This document shows positions 1 to 11,817 of a stretch of DNA of 64,000 bases, piece by piece (the stretch's first letter is position 1; each line of letters begins with the position of its first letter). The translations under genes were made by a program, and so were the position numbers. The notes beneath the pieces were generated by a model. It ran no database searches, was not told the origin of the DNA, and saw only the letters and a program-made list of their open reading frames with translations. Location of the stretch: contig QVRM01002092.1 of assembly GCA_003439945.1 (NCBI GenBank), positions 1-64,000 on the forward strand, read 5' to 3'. Source of the DNA: Dermanyssus gallinae (taxonomy: Eukaryota; Arthropoda; Arachnida; Mesostigmata; Dermanyssidae).

Positions 1-825
<825 letters not shown>

Positions 826-1860
826 AGCGGCCTCGCCTTGCCTCACACAGTTAGTACAGACGCTTGCTTCATCGAGTTGGATGAGCTCGCTCAAGTCTTC
901 TTCTGCTTAGTCTGCGTCGGTGGTCGGCCTGCTTGGTTCGCCACTGTCCACTAAGGCCGGTCGGTTCCAGTGGCCGGGTGTCTTCGTTTCTAAACCCGCC
1001 GACTGACCCGCTGACTGAGGACAACCTCTCTCTCTCTCTCCTCGTCGACAGACTCTCGCCGTAGTTCGCGCAGAGGTGTGAACTCTGATGTGAACGGGCA
1101 TCGCTCTGCATCGCTAGCTGAGTGACGCTTGCATTGCTTCGATTGGTGTTGCCTTGACAGTTGTATATGCGGGTGCGTGCGGGCGTGTGGCTGTGTATGT
1201 TATTCGTCGTAGTCACAGGTCAGCAGCAGCAGCAGCAGCAGTGCAGCTAGTAGTGGGAGTACCAGCAGCACGAAGGCGAAGAGGACAGCGAGCGCAGAAG
1301 ATAATGAAGGTGGGGCGATATTCATCGGCACGAATCCCCGTTGTCGCTGCTGTCGTGTGTCCTTCAGCATCATCATCAGCATCGACAATCATCATCATCA
1401 TCAGTGGCAATCAACCAGATTTACACCCTGATATGGGCTACAAAGGCGTGACGCCGGTGTGGAGTCGGCTGCGTGGAGACGGCCGGCGACCGGTCCGCGA
1501 CACCATGAGCACCACCATGCGGTCGTAGATTAGCACCGTAGCGCATACATAGATGACACTTTGCTAGGTATAGATAAAAGCTAGGTAAATAGAGGAAGGA
1601 GAAAAGAAACGTCAAGGGAAAAGAAAGAGAGGAACGAGCAACAAGAAGGAGCGTGGGAGAGATTACAACGAGGGCGAAGAGAGAGATATCGAGAAATACG
1701 GAGCAATCGAAGAGAGAGAGAGAGAGAGAGAGCAAAGATGGCAGAGAGGGAAAGACGAACTGAAGGAGACAGATGCTCAATGTAAACAAAACTGCCCAAC
1801 AGGCTGTGGCGACAGCGTCAAACACCTACAACGAATCAAGCGACGAAACATGCGAGTAGT
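826..1860. other. GC-richer low-complexity island
   Basis: The stretch contains a (CT)n run near 1024-1042, a (CAG)n run at 1221-1241, CAT/ATC repeats around 1365-1402 and a (GA)n run around 1710-1731. Several ORFs of 60-134 codons cross it on both strands, but each is built from these repeats and none shows a recognisable domain. It could be an untranslated exon or promoter region, but no decisive splice or initiator signal was seen. Confidence 0.4.
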
Positions 1861-1878
1861 GCGTAAAACGAGTCACTG

Positions 1879-1936
1879 AGAGATATATATTATATATACA
1901 TATGCACATATATATATATATATATATATACATATG

Positions 1937-1973
<37 letters not shown>
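1879..1973. repeat. (TA)n microsatellite with duplicated spacer
   Basis: Two TA tracts carry a repeated interruption of the form catatgcacatatat, so the tract itself contains a short tandem duplication. Confidence 0.9.
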
Positions 1974-1974
<1 letters not shown>

Positions 1975-2349
1975 TAGAGATAGGCGTCAGTTAGGTAAAC
2001 ACAGACCGAACGGTAGCCCGGTACTAACTGGTAGCTCAGCTCCATCGGTGAGCTGAGGTCGACCAGCTAACGCGACAGAGCTGAGGGACACCGGCTAACG
2101 CGAAAAGGTGGTGTTCTCATCACCTAGTTAGTCGAACCGCCATCCATACCTTCAGCGCCTGTCTCCTGGTTTTGTTTTCGGCTCTTGGTCGGTGTGATGA
2201 GGGCGTGAGGGTGGCGAGGTGAGACAGCATGCGTTTACGAACAGAAACCGGTAGCCTAAATGAGAGAGAGGCCTAATACTTTCTGGCTACGACAATCGAG
2301 TCAACAAAATGATCGAGTTTGATGTCCGAGCGGGCTAGCGATTCGTGCG

Positions 2350-2538
2350 ATGGCTGATCGCGCTTTGCTGCTGCTGTCGCTGTGGATGTTGTTGTTGCTG
2401 CTGCTGCTGCCGCTGGTATCAGAGACGGCGTATATCGGCCACCGAGAGCGAAATATCTCTCGATGTCCCGTACGTGCCAGGATGAGTCCGTCCGGTTACG
2501 TTGAAATTATTATTATTGAGATTCGGACAGGACGCTGA
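2350..2538 (+). CDS. possible signal-peptide first exon (weak)
   Basis: The 62-codon frame starts MADRALLLLSLWMLLLLLLL, then PLVSETAYIG, which has the shape of a secretory signal peptide: a charged start, a long Leu core and small polar residues where cleavage could occur. The ATG has G at -3 and G at +4. A GTACGT that could serve as a splice donor follows the codons ...RCP at about 2467. Against it, the Leu core is made by CTG/TTG trinucleotide repeats, which this region makes abundantly, and no downstream exon was recognised. It may be chance. Confidence 0.2.
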   Translation: MADRALLLLSLWMLLLLLLLPLVSETAYIGHRERNISRCPVRARMSPSGYVEIIIIEIRTGR

Positions 2539-2764
2539 GTCCTGCTGCAGCTAGTAACCCAAACTCTCGTTGTTCATTTAAACACGACGCCTAGTTTGCG
2601 ACATGTTGATTACGTTAACTAGGGTTGTTTATTGTGTGTGTGTCCCTATGTGCCGTCGGCGTTTGTTCCCTATACAGTTGTTTTTGTTGTTATAATTTAC
2701 TAAAAAGGCCCTAGCAAACTTATAAGGCTAGAGCTGGCATAAGTATATATATATATACTCAGGG

Positions 2765-3015
2765 CATATATAATCTCGTTTAAAACGAGATTACGTGGGG
2801 TGTGGTCAAGTTTAGTGAGAAGATCATTTTTGCTAATAGAAAGGGGGAGTGAAATTTTTGTATAGTGAGATAATGTGTAATAAATTATTCTTAGTTGTGA
2901 TTTTAGGTAGGCTGTTTGCCATAAGCTTATAAAATGCACGATTGGGACAGAACGCATTCCTCATTTGAAAACACTCAATTGAGCATACCGGCGCATTCGG
3001 GAGAAAATTCTACAT
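2765..3015 (-). repeat. Inverted-repeat family, left arm of pair 1
   Basis: The reverse complement of this segment matches 3133-3385 over about 250 bp with many substitutions. Shared blocks include the motif around GAATTTTC..CCGAA..CGCCGGTAT (about 2983-3012), the string GAACGCATT, and a stretch with CCTACCTAAAATCACA and CCCCTTTCTATT. The same motifs occur at 8026-8390 and 23575-24035. The outer end abuts a short TA tract, and the arm contains an 11-bp palindrome at 2771-2793. No protein domain was recognised; this is probably a nonautonomous mobile element. Confidence 0.75.
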
Positions 3016-3132
3016 TATAATATACATGTTCTTAACTAGAACACTATTGTGATATTGAATGCAAATTTATATTATTTTATACTCTTGTTTATATATAGAG
3101 TTCCTGCTTTAGCTAAGACCATTCATACTTAA

Positions 3133-3371
3133 GACGATGCAGAATTTACTCTGGAATGTGCCGGTATGGTATTTTTTCGATTGAATAATGCGTTCTTTCA
3201 CAATCGTGCATTTCATAAACTTAGGTCGAACAGCCTACCTAAAATCACAGTATAGAACACGTTTCATCGGACTCCAATACGAAACATTTCCCCTTCCCCT
3301 TTCTATTGGCATAAATTATTTTCTCATCGAGCTTGACCATACCCCAAAGTTGTAGACGAGATTATTCGGAT

Positions 3372-3385
<14 letters not shown>
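3133..3385 (+). repeat. Inverted-repeat family, right arm of pair 1
   Basis: This is the partner of 2765-3015 in opposite orientation, separated by about 120 bp. It carries the core gaatttactctggaatgtg then CCGGTAT (3137-3166) and the outer block ending ...gacgagattattcgg next to a (TA)n tract. The head-to-head arrangement makes a potential long stem. Confidence 0.75.

Positions 3386-3415
<30 letters not shown>
3374..3415. repeat. (TA)n microsatellite
   Basis: About 42 bp of uninterrupted TA, directly at the outer end of the right arm of inverted pair 1. Confidence 0.95.
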
Positions 3416-3417
<2 letters not shown>

Positions 3418-3964
3418 CTTTAGTTAAGGTAAGTGCGTGTATATACAAAATATGTGTACGTGTCATCATACTGACGTCTACAATAAAGCTTAAAGTTTGA
3501 CGGAGGTCACGGTTTCAGGTTTCAATATTGTTTATTTATGTAATTCCATTATATATTACATGTCTATTACACTACATGCTTTAGTTCTCGGAAAGATAAT
3601 TATACAATGAAGCCGCAAGCATATAAATATAGTGCAATCTTTTCGCGCAATCTAATAGCTATGGCACGCTCGATGTTGCCACATTGCCTAAACAAACTTG
3701 AGTGGGTCCCTGAACTTTTCTGTGTGGTGAAACGAAATGCTAAAGTAATGCAACAAGACTGAACGATACCGTCAACTGTAGACTATTACACAACGAGTCT
3801 ATCATGTAAACGAACTGGAAGCACTAACTTTCAGATTGCCAACATACTTGAGATCCTTGATTTCTGATGACAGGTAATTGTTCACATCGAAGCGAAAAAA
3901 TTCAGTTAGAAAACGACAAAAATATCTACGTACTTTTTATATACGTGGTTGTAAGAATATATAG

Positions 3965-3965
<1 letters not shown>
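3416..3965. other. AT-rich unique sequence
   Basis: Nothing recognisable. An AAG|GTAAGT string at about 3425-3433 matches a splice donor but has no supporting exon. Confidence 0.4.

Positions 3966-4000
<35 letters not shown>
3966..4000. repeat. (TA)n microsatellite
   Basis: About 34 bp of TA repeats, crossed by spurious Tyr/Ile ORFs on both strands. Confidence 0.95.
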
Positions 4001-4822
4001 TGTTAGGACAGGTTGTTTGTATTATACTCAGTCTTGTCCTTTTGTTCGATACGTTTCGGTGGTCTGCATGGCCAATCGTTTTCGTCGTTGGCCTTCGCAA
4101 AATGTGCGACGAATTTCGTGTTTACTTGGCTGGAACTGAGTGCACTGTTACATCCCTGTGAGGACACGAAGCTACGGTACTACTGATGGCCGAAGTGAGG
4201 TCAAGGCAAAGACCTCAACCAAGGTACGCGGACAGATGGATAGAGCATGCGGGAGAGGAACGGCGCATGAGAGCGACAGAATGTCCACTCTGCAAAGTCT
4301 GCCTGTGCATGGCATTGTTTGTCTGAAAAACGCAACTTCGGCAACAGGTCCTTTCTACCCTGTACAACCCCCCCCCCCGTTCCTACCCATCCTTCGCCGC
4401 ATATATGAAGCCTGATGGAACTGTTACGTATAGCCATGGGGGGTACTGGATGGAGAATGTTTACACACTGCCCTTTCGGAAGCGCTCGAGCGGTGGCCTC
4501 TACAACAACAGCGTGCAGCAGAACAACGGAGCGGGAAAGTCTGGTCTTCCGTTCGTCGCAACCCGCCTACGATATACACTTTTCGCTCTCCTGCGTTGGA
4601 TCGCTATACTGTTGGGCTTGCCTACCTTCGTGCTCTGCTAACAACAACAATAGCAGATGACGCTAAGTACAGAGTTACTGAATTTCCTGCAAGCACCTAT
4701 ACATAGGTTGTATTTCTCTATACAAACATTTCTGCTTATAAGAAACGCCTGCTTATAAGGCGAACACTGCCGAGTGTGCAAACGTATTGTAAATGATTAA
4801 TAAATCATCACAATATTTTCTA
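4001..4822. other. Mixed-composition region without a recognised gene
   Basis: It includes a C run around 4369-4378. A plus-strand 78-codon frame at 4405-4641 beginning MKPDGTVTYSHGGYWMENVY is free of simple repeats but matches no family that could be named. The overlapping frame at 4415-4660 is equally open, which argues against selection on either. Confidence 0.3.
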
Positions 4823-4824
4823 TA

Positions 4825-4862
<38 letters not shown>
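4823..4862. repeat. (TA)n microsatellite
   Basis: About 40 bp of TA with one TG interruption. Confidence 0.95.
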
Positions 4863-4863
<1 letters not shown>

Positions 4864-6120
4864 TGCTGCGGAACTAAGATATAGCTGAACGAAAAAGCTG
4901 TCTCACACGGTGAACTAGAGTATAACGAAATATATCGGGTTCACAGAAAAAGAAGGAACTCAAGACGGGGAGGTGTGTTAAATCTGGTAAACAACGGCTT
5001 GATGTCTCTCGTCGTCAATAGAACTAAGAAATTGACAATCTAGAATTCGTCTGCGTCGATTTAGTTTCGTAAAGTCACTCATACGTGTGATATGTGCATA
5101 TAACTCACCGACTGGCAACCCTGAAACCCTAATAGGGTACATGGAAAGTCTTTGCTGTAAACGTTTGACTCTTTGTGACATTGATGCAACTGCTGGTGAC
5201 TGGTGACTACAATCTCCCTTTGATTGATTGGAAGACTCTGTCATGTCCCAGCACTTTTCCGTTTCCAAAGAGCAAACTTTCGCGGACTTTCGTTCACGGT
5301 TTGGACTCTATTAACTTGTTGGACAACTAACGCCTTTGAAAAGTGCGAACATACTTGATTTTGTTCTATGCAACGACGACTCGGTTTGGGACACCACGGT
5401 CACGTCATGCCCGTTTCCGTCAGATTACTAAGCCGTTCGTTTCACACTATACGTACACGCAGATTCCATTGCTGCACGTGAGGATACTTCAACATTCTAC
5501 GATTACAAAAACGGTGATTACGACATGATAAAACTTCATTTAAGCTCGATCGATCATTTAAGCTATCGCCAAAAGTACACTTACGATTCGGTGCTATCTG
5601 GTGAATTTTTCCACCAAAGATTTTCGAGAAAATTTTGAATGGGGCAACCTGAATCAGCAACATTATGTCGAAATAATTTATTATTTCTATAAATTAAAGT
5701 GTGCCTACTAGGTAATTGCTCATGGAGGCGTCTCTAGCAGAACCTTCGTTCAATACGATGTGGAATACATTATTAAGCTTCTCTTCTGTGATTGTTGTTT
5801 CAAAACAAACCCGTATCTGTAGATCACTCAACTTGCGGATATTATCCATAGTTAAAGTGAAATTAATTTCTTAAAGCTTAATGGTATTTGTGTATATTTA
5901 CCTATCGCATTCTTGACACGGTAAAACCCGACCGTAGAAAGCTTTCCATGCGATTCGATGCTTTTTCTTCTGTTCTAACCTCTCTGCGGTATTATCCGGT
6001 TCCGCAGTAGCCGATACGACTGCCCTTTATCTACCAATCCCGACTGATTGCGAACTGGTTACAATTTCTATCAATAGGTTGCTCGAACCAAGGTACGCTT
6101 CTTAATAACGAACGTTCCAC
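4863..6120. other. AT-rich unique sequence
   Basis: Several ORFs under 100 codons occur on both strands (for example 4978-5268 minus), none with a recognisable domain. No repeat structure was noticed. Confidence 0.4.
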
Positions 6121-6121
6121 T

Positions 6122-6155
<34 letters not shown>

Positions 6156-6287
6156 ATTATGTACAGTTCTCTAATACTTAACATACAACTTGAATAATGT
6201 ATGCCATCTATGTAAAAAAAAAAAAATATATATATATATATATCGAATTATGTACAGTTCTCTGGAACTTAACATACAACTTGAATA

Positions 6288-6348
<61 letters not shown>

Positions 6349-6425
6349 ATTATGTACAGTGCTCTGGTATTTAACATACAACATGAATAATGTATGCCAT
6401 CTATGTATATATATATATATATTCC
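6121..6425. repeat. TA-linked VNTR, three copies of a ~55-65 bp unit
   Basis: Three near-identical units (about 6153-6217, 6244-6293 and 6346-6403) begin cgaattatgtacag and continue through ...cttaacatacaac.tgaataatgtat. Units 1 and 3 continue into gccatctatgta, whereas unit 2 runs straight into TA. Units are joined by TA tracts of very different length, the middle one about 55 bp. The array looks like tandem duplication with TA expansion at the junctions. Confidence 0.9.
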
Positions 6426-7454
6426 AACTAACCTCACACTGAGGATCAGCCAAATCTTAGTGATCTGAGATAAAGTATCATCATGGTTAAACCTCTCTTA
6501 GTGTAGGGTACAGCCCCTCTGCAGGTCAATCAACACGCTGAAATTCGTGCCGCAAATCGTCAACGATTCACTTCGGAGCATTAGCCACACTCCACGTCTT
6601 ATCATTCTCTCTGCCCTTCATGCTCCAACTCTTGCTGCGAACTTCTGCGAAACATCCGCACATACGCTTTGCCCTGTCAATCTTAGTTCTGGCCGTCGAC
6701 TGCCTTTGCTTACTTGGCGTGCAGCGCAGTGTGGGATAAATCTATGTCTGAGTATGTCGGTGTGCCTTCGAGAGCGTGACCGTACGTGCCTATGTGTCAG
6801 CAGAAGCTTATGGTTGTTTGGCTTGAGGCCGTGCCTCCTAATTGTCGCATATATCCAAATATCTCGAGACGACCAAAAGAGCAAGAGGGAGGGAAGACGG
6901 CTGGCTGCAGCAGTTGTCCCGCCGGGGGTACTCGGTGGGTAATCGGAGCTTAGCTCTTTGGGAGCTCTCCCCTAGGACAAAAACGGCCACTTGCTACGGT
7001 CCCAAAGGCGCAATGGACGGAACGAGACACCACTCTAAGGAGGTTCCCCGCCAACCACCCTGCCCTAAATGCGTCGTCTTCTTGGCCCTGATACTGATCC
7101 TGGACTACCAACCAAGAAGAAGAGGATGCAGACCAAGATGAGTGGGGTTCCAGCCCCACCTATTCCCAACACGACGAAAGGCTATTTTTTATTGGCGAAA
7201 AGCACACCTCTATATCTGTCTCTCTACAGCTGCTGCTGATATTGTTGTTGTTGTTGTTGGCTCGTTGACTTTAAAAATGTTTGCCCTTTGGCGTGTTCTT
7301 CGAACGACCGGATAGAATGTGTAGATATAACCATACGCTTTCGTTTGTTCTCAATTTTTTCGTCTCACCTTTACTGGGTATGAACTAACAGTTCAAAACA
7401 TTTCAAGTAAAAGGAAGGCGACATGACACACGAAGGTCATATGTATATATATAT
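6426..7454. other. Region without recognised gene
   Basis: Plus-strand frames at 6547-6942 (131 codons) and 6842-7141 (99 codons) overlap and are free of simple repeats but match nothing that could be named. A short hairpin with GTGGGG and CCCCAC arms lies at about 7142-7159. Confidence 0.3.
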
Positions 7455-7915
7455 AGGGTCTTCCATAACTGTAAGTACTTACTCCATGTTTTGATAGAAC
7501 TCGGCAAGAAAATACTTTTACTTATTGGAAGGTGAAGCGGAAAAGTCTGGATTAGGAATGAGAATGAAACTTATAAAAACAGCTATTCTGCCTTTTTTCT
7601 CCTATATAGTTGTGGCAAAATCTACGTTTGCGGGAGAACCAGTCAATGCATGAAGAAATCGATCGTTCCGAAACACTGCATAATTTGAATGACACCAGAT
7701 GTAAGCTAGTGAATGGCGAGTAGCCAGACTAGGAAAAGTCATAAAAAGTCGATAGGTTCTTATGTCTAACGTTGAAGTTTTCACGTTCAGAACCGTACAA
7801 TTTCGCCATTACGAACAAAAATGCATGCCCAAAAGGCTATTCTCAGGCAATGGCCCAAATTTAATGCCCATCAAATGATCGAACCAAATGATAGTGCTGC
7901 CTTACGTAGTTGCTA
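7455..7915 (-). repeat. Inverted-repeat family, left arm of pair 2 (~460 bp)
   Basis: On the minus strand this copy aligns with 23575-24035 along its whole length. Shared blocks include gcaactacgta at the inner end, CCGCAAACGTAGATTT, ACAACTATATAGGAGAAAAA, and TTTTCTTGCCGAGTTCTA near the outer end. The outer terminus reads agggtcttccataac beside a short TA tract. It is head-to-head with 8026-8390. The 60-codon frame at 7602-7784 lies inside the repeat. Confidence 0.8.
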
Positions 7916-8025
7916 AGTAACTAAGTTTTTTTGGCAGCCATAGTTGTTTTGTATTTAACGTTGTAATTTACCCTTGCTGAAGCCATATGCTTGCAAGTAT
8001 GCATGCATTCACTTTCGATATGGCG

Positions 8026-8390
8026 GCAACTACGTAGCGTAGTACCATCATTTTGCTATTGTGAAATAAACATGCTATTACTAAAAATAGTCGTTGGGCA
8101 AACGTTTTCTGTCGTAATGGCAAAATATCACGGTTCTGAACGTTAAAGCTCCAACGTAGGACATAACAACATAACGTCGTTTTATGACTTTCTTTAATTT
8201 CGCTGTTTTCCTGACGCCAACTTGCATCGGGAGTAATTCAGCGAATTTTCTGCCGAACGCGCCGGTATTATCGGAGGTAATCGCAGTGATACATAACGTT
8301 CTTTTTTCTTGTTGGAATACAATACATAAATATAGATTTGGGGATAAACTCGCTCCGATAAATGTGAAGTTGTCGCAGAGATACATACGA
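8026..8390 (+). repeat. Inverted-repeat family, right arm of pair 2
   Basis: It starts gcaactacgtagcgtagtac, the mirror of the inner end of 7455-7915, about 110 bp away. It carries the family core gaattttctgccgaacgc then gccggtatt (8239-8268) and a diverged match to the CGCAAACGTAGATTT block. A 101-codon minus-strand frame (8081-8386) and the 94-codon minus-strand frame inside the 23.6-kb copy can be laid side by side in part (GAFGRKF / GVFGGKF and a following Lys/Arg-rich stretch), so a decayed ORF is possible but unproven. Confidence 0.75.
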
Positions 8391-8890
8391 GGGCATATCT
8401 CTTGCTTGGAATGTGTTTGTACATCTGGACGCGATTGTGTCGTCGACTCGGCCTCTCTACCTATGTTTCTATCTGCACACTAGCAGCATTAACACCGGGG
8501 AATCGTATGTAGAAGGCCAATTTTGCAACGTTTTTCTTTAATGTTTTGGACCTCGTAATTTTAAGCGTTTTTTTTTTACCGAACTTAATCAACCGTAGAT
8601 GTTCTTCCTGTGCCCGTGCATCGGCAGAACCCCGAAGTGATCTGTTTGTGAGTGCTGAAGCATACCTTTCAGTTTCCTCTGTTTGTACGAATAGCTAGTG
8701 TTATTATGCACGAGAGGGCCTATGTGCGCTATACCTAGCGTGTGTCCAGGGTTCCGTCTCCGTCGTGACATCAGCAAAGCTTCATCAGCACGTTCGCCGC
8801 CGTGTCACTCATTGTTTCTGTTCTTCTTGCACCTCATTCGCTCAGCTGAACTGTTGCGCACCGCGAATTTTGTGGTTCCTTGGACATGAG
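8391..8890. other. Region without recognised gene
   Basis: No repeat or coding signature was found between the inverted-repeat pair and the LINE relic. Confidence 0.35.
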
Positions 8891-9024
8891 TGGACTCGGA
8901 TGGAAGCAACAATGCCTTATGTGGTTAGGTAAGACGCAACCGCGGAAGTAATGAAACTGCAAATAAAGGAAGATCGTCTCAGGCGGTTAACAGAAGCACG
9001 GCGAAGAGAATTGAAAACGCAAAA

Positions 9025-9740
9025 GTGCAATTTGTTGCGGTTCATGAAAAAGCCGTGAAGAACGTGAAGAAACTATTCCCTGTTGCAGTGACACGCAAAG
9101 TTGAGAAAACAGCTGGTGGTATCACCACCATCTGTTTTCTCCACTCTCAGCTCAACATTGTCGAGTGGACAATGTTGAGCTTTCAGGAGAACTTTTGGTC
9201 GTTATGTAGCGAGATATCTAAGCTACGCCTCCCGTTCAGACCTAAAGTTGGCGTAATTCTTTTATGAACAGACAAGCTGGAAGATGCGACGAAGCTTATA
9301 GAACTCAAGATGAGTTCGGTGACCACACAGTGCAGAGAACTGGCACATAACTGGGTCAGGATATGAAAGGTTGGCCGTGGCTTTATGTTAATACGACAGT
9401 ATTGGCTCTAAAAGACGCTGGGGTGATCCGTCAAGAGAGAAGTGCTACAAAAAATGGGTAAGAGACGAGCTCTTTACAACCCTCACGGGCAGGGTCCTGC
9501 TGCAATTTGCTGGTGTCCCACCATACGGAGCATTTCTGGTGTGCAAAGCTCATATAGTTACAATGTACGCGAGAGCGCCAATTTATTGTTATCGGTGCCG
9601 GAGACTGGATTGTATTGATTCAGCATACAGGATCGTGGTAGCCTGTAAAATTGCGTCGAGCTGCAAACTGTAAGGGTTTGCCAAATGCGTAAACTGTAAG
9701 GGAGTTCACTCTTGGACCTCGTCACTTTGTCCATTTTGAA
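9025..9740 (+). pseudogene. LINE ORF1 (gag-like) remnant with CCHC zinc knuckle
   Basis: In one frame near 9495-9620 the sequence reads GRVLLQFAGVPPYGAFLVCK then AHIVTMYARAPIY and CYRCRRLDC. Further on is KCVNCKGVHSWTSSLCPF, with C-x2-C-x4-H-x6-C spacing. This is the order found in the nucleic-acid-binding ORF1 proteins of LINEs: a pleckstrin/RRM-like strand region followed by zinc knuckles. An upstream open frame at 9025-9267 (80 codons) probably belongs to the same decayed ORF. The frame is broken between islands. Confidence 0.7.
9103..9180. repeat. Two adjacent strong hairpins
   Basis: Hairpin 1 has 18-nt arms at 9103-9120 and 9124-9141 with one mismatch and a 3-nt loop. Hairpin 2 has perfect 13-bp arms at 9150-9162 and 9168-9180 with a 5-nt loop. 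They lie back to back inside the LINE ORF1 frame and do not interrupt the local 80-codon open frame. Confidence 0.85.
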
Positions 9741-10199
9741 CAGTCGAAATTGAGAGGCGAAAGACCTGGATGGAATGTCGTATTTTTCAGTAAGTGTTAA
9801 TTGAGCACCTGAACACGATTATTGTTGAGGTCAGCGACACTCCTTCGCCGCTATAGCAATCGAAAATCACAGGAGAGCAGAGTAACTCAACCATAGTCTA
9901 TATCATGGCATATGCTGTCGCAGTGAAAACCATCCATGTTGACACTGCTGTTGAACAGGAACTTAAAGTGAACTTTCCTGGCGCAACCTCAGTACCGCGC
10001 AAGTCCACTCCACCCGTGAAGTAAGAATCATCAAGCATCTTAAGGCAACATCTTATCAATCATTAAGTCGTAAGGTCCTGCTGACAACTAAACATATGAA
10101 CTCATTTAGGTCAAAGGTCCAGTGTTGCAGTATACTTAAGGCAGTTTGCCCGGAAGCGGCGAATGCCTACAAGGTCTTATGATAGCACTAGGTCCCCCA

Positions 10200-10790
10200 A
10201 AAATGCTCTAAATAATTATGATTGCATATACTTCAGCATGAAAGGCCTAAATCGGATGTCATAGTGGAAGCAAGACCTGGTTAAAGAGCGCTGATGATGC
10301 TGGACATTGTATTTCTGGTTTTAGCTTGTTTGTGAGACTGAGCGGCGGAGTCGGCATTTACGAGCGGTCGGATTGTAAAATACTTTCGACGCAATTTAAA
10401 AGCAGTATTGTCTAGGCTGTTTGTCTTTGAGTATAAAATAGGTCCAATTTCGAAGTTCATATTACTGGCCTCTACTCCAATAATTTGACTACAAGCTCCC
10501 TGTTTACTGTTCTAAAGGACGTTGTTTCTGCAACCTATGTCCTCGGTTGCTTTTGGGAGACTCGAGTATCAGCCTTCTTGGCAGACTTCCCTGTTAGGAT
10601 TTTTCAGCGTTTTGTTCTCTTCTAGCGACTATCACCATGTCACTATCTAAGTGAGTTGTCTGTCATCGGGAATATGCATTGATTGCGTCGCTGTAGAAAA
10701 TTGAGCCAAGCTAAATATTCCTGCGGTCGGGTTAACATCGCCTTTCTCTGATCACTATTCTGTTGTCGGAATGCTTGGCGGGGCATCCTG
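10200..10790 (+). pseudogene. LINE endonuclease domain remnant
   Basis: The C-terminal signature of an APE-type endonuclease is visible as SPFSDHYSVVG (10738-10770), where the SDH triad position is expected. Upstream text is only weakly readable and broken by stops. Its position between the zinc knuckles and RT supports the assignment. Confidence 0.55.
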
Positions 10791-11689
10791 TAGCTCCGCA
10801 ATATAGGCTTTCGAAAACGTCATTTTCCATGCGCTAACACACACAGGTAATCCATACACTTGTTAACTGGATACAAGTGTACGATGCAGCTCCTGTTGAC
10901 TCTACTTTTGATGCGTTTTGTAACCAGCTGTACTACAAATAGGATTTGTGTTTCGTTGCAGTTGCTGACCATAATTCAGTTCCCAGTTTAGTAAGTACTA
11001 TAAATGTGTACCTTCTCCTGGTTTTCGACGTCTTAGGCGCAGCGCCAGCAGTCTCTACTTGACACCGCAGGGTAGGGTTACACGAATCGAAGGCTGCATA
11101 CTGCAATGTTTTCCGGAGATACATGCAGGCCCTGCGACTCGCAAGGAAGTCTTTTGATAATCGCAGGTTTATGAAACTAAAGGATAATTCTTCTTCAACT
11201 TTGGAAGTTAATTAGTGAGTGTGTGGCAAAGGAAACTCCAGCGCGGTTTTACCATCGCCGCCTGATCTTGATTGCGGACAGCAGCTCCAGAATCCGCAGA
11301 GTATTGCCGATGAGCTCACCAAACCTTTCGCAACCCTTGGGTTAAGCACCGTGGTCGTCCTTGACACGCAGACAAATTTTCCGGGCAAGTTAGCATTGTT
11401 CTGGCAAACGAAATAATCATCGTTCAGATAAGATGAGGTCAGTGCATTCGAAGTTTAATTGGTTCTCCAGAACTTGAAGACGGGCTGGTGATGTGGAGTT
11501 ACTAGTGTTCCCCGTAAGATGTTAAAAATAAATTCCTAGGCACTCGCTCGCCGGTTTAGTCAACCTATCCGTTGTCGCCGGTTTATTTTCAACTAGATTA
11601 AAGGACACAAAAAAGTTCCTCAGTTTAAGAATAAGAAAGAGCCAACTACCGCTCTACATATGTGATCAATTACTAATCCAGCGTTTTCA

Positions 11690-11816
11690 AAAAGCTTGTG
11701 ATAAAAGCCTCAAAAGGTACCTCGAATCCGCAAGGTTATTTTCGCTCTTTGAAGTAATGCGAAAAGCAGTCTCGTGGACGTTAAATCTTGGCTAGGGGTC
11801 AGCCCGAAAACTTTAC
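11690..11816 (+). mobile_element. SINE copy inside LINE relic
   Basis: The segment shares an 80-bp block with the minus strand of 51462-51620: gactgctttt.gcatt.cttcaaaga on the opposite strand, then the tail gacgttaaatcttggct followed by gggtcagccc. The head contains ggtacctcgaatccgcaagg, whose complement resembles a diverged tRNA B box. It ends just before the RT motif at 11818, so it inserted into, or was exchanged with, the LINE. Confidence 0.65.
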
Positions 11817-11817
11817 T

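Noticed and set aside
3425..3433. Consensus splice donor AAG|GTAAGT
   Set aside because: It directly follows a TA microsatellite with no exon-like sequence upstream.
6842..7141. Possible LINE 3' end or zinc-finger fragment
   Set aside because: The 99-codon frame has only one Cys-x2-Cys pair and no ordered motifs, so it could not be tied to any family.
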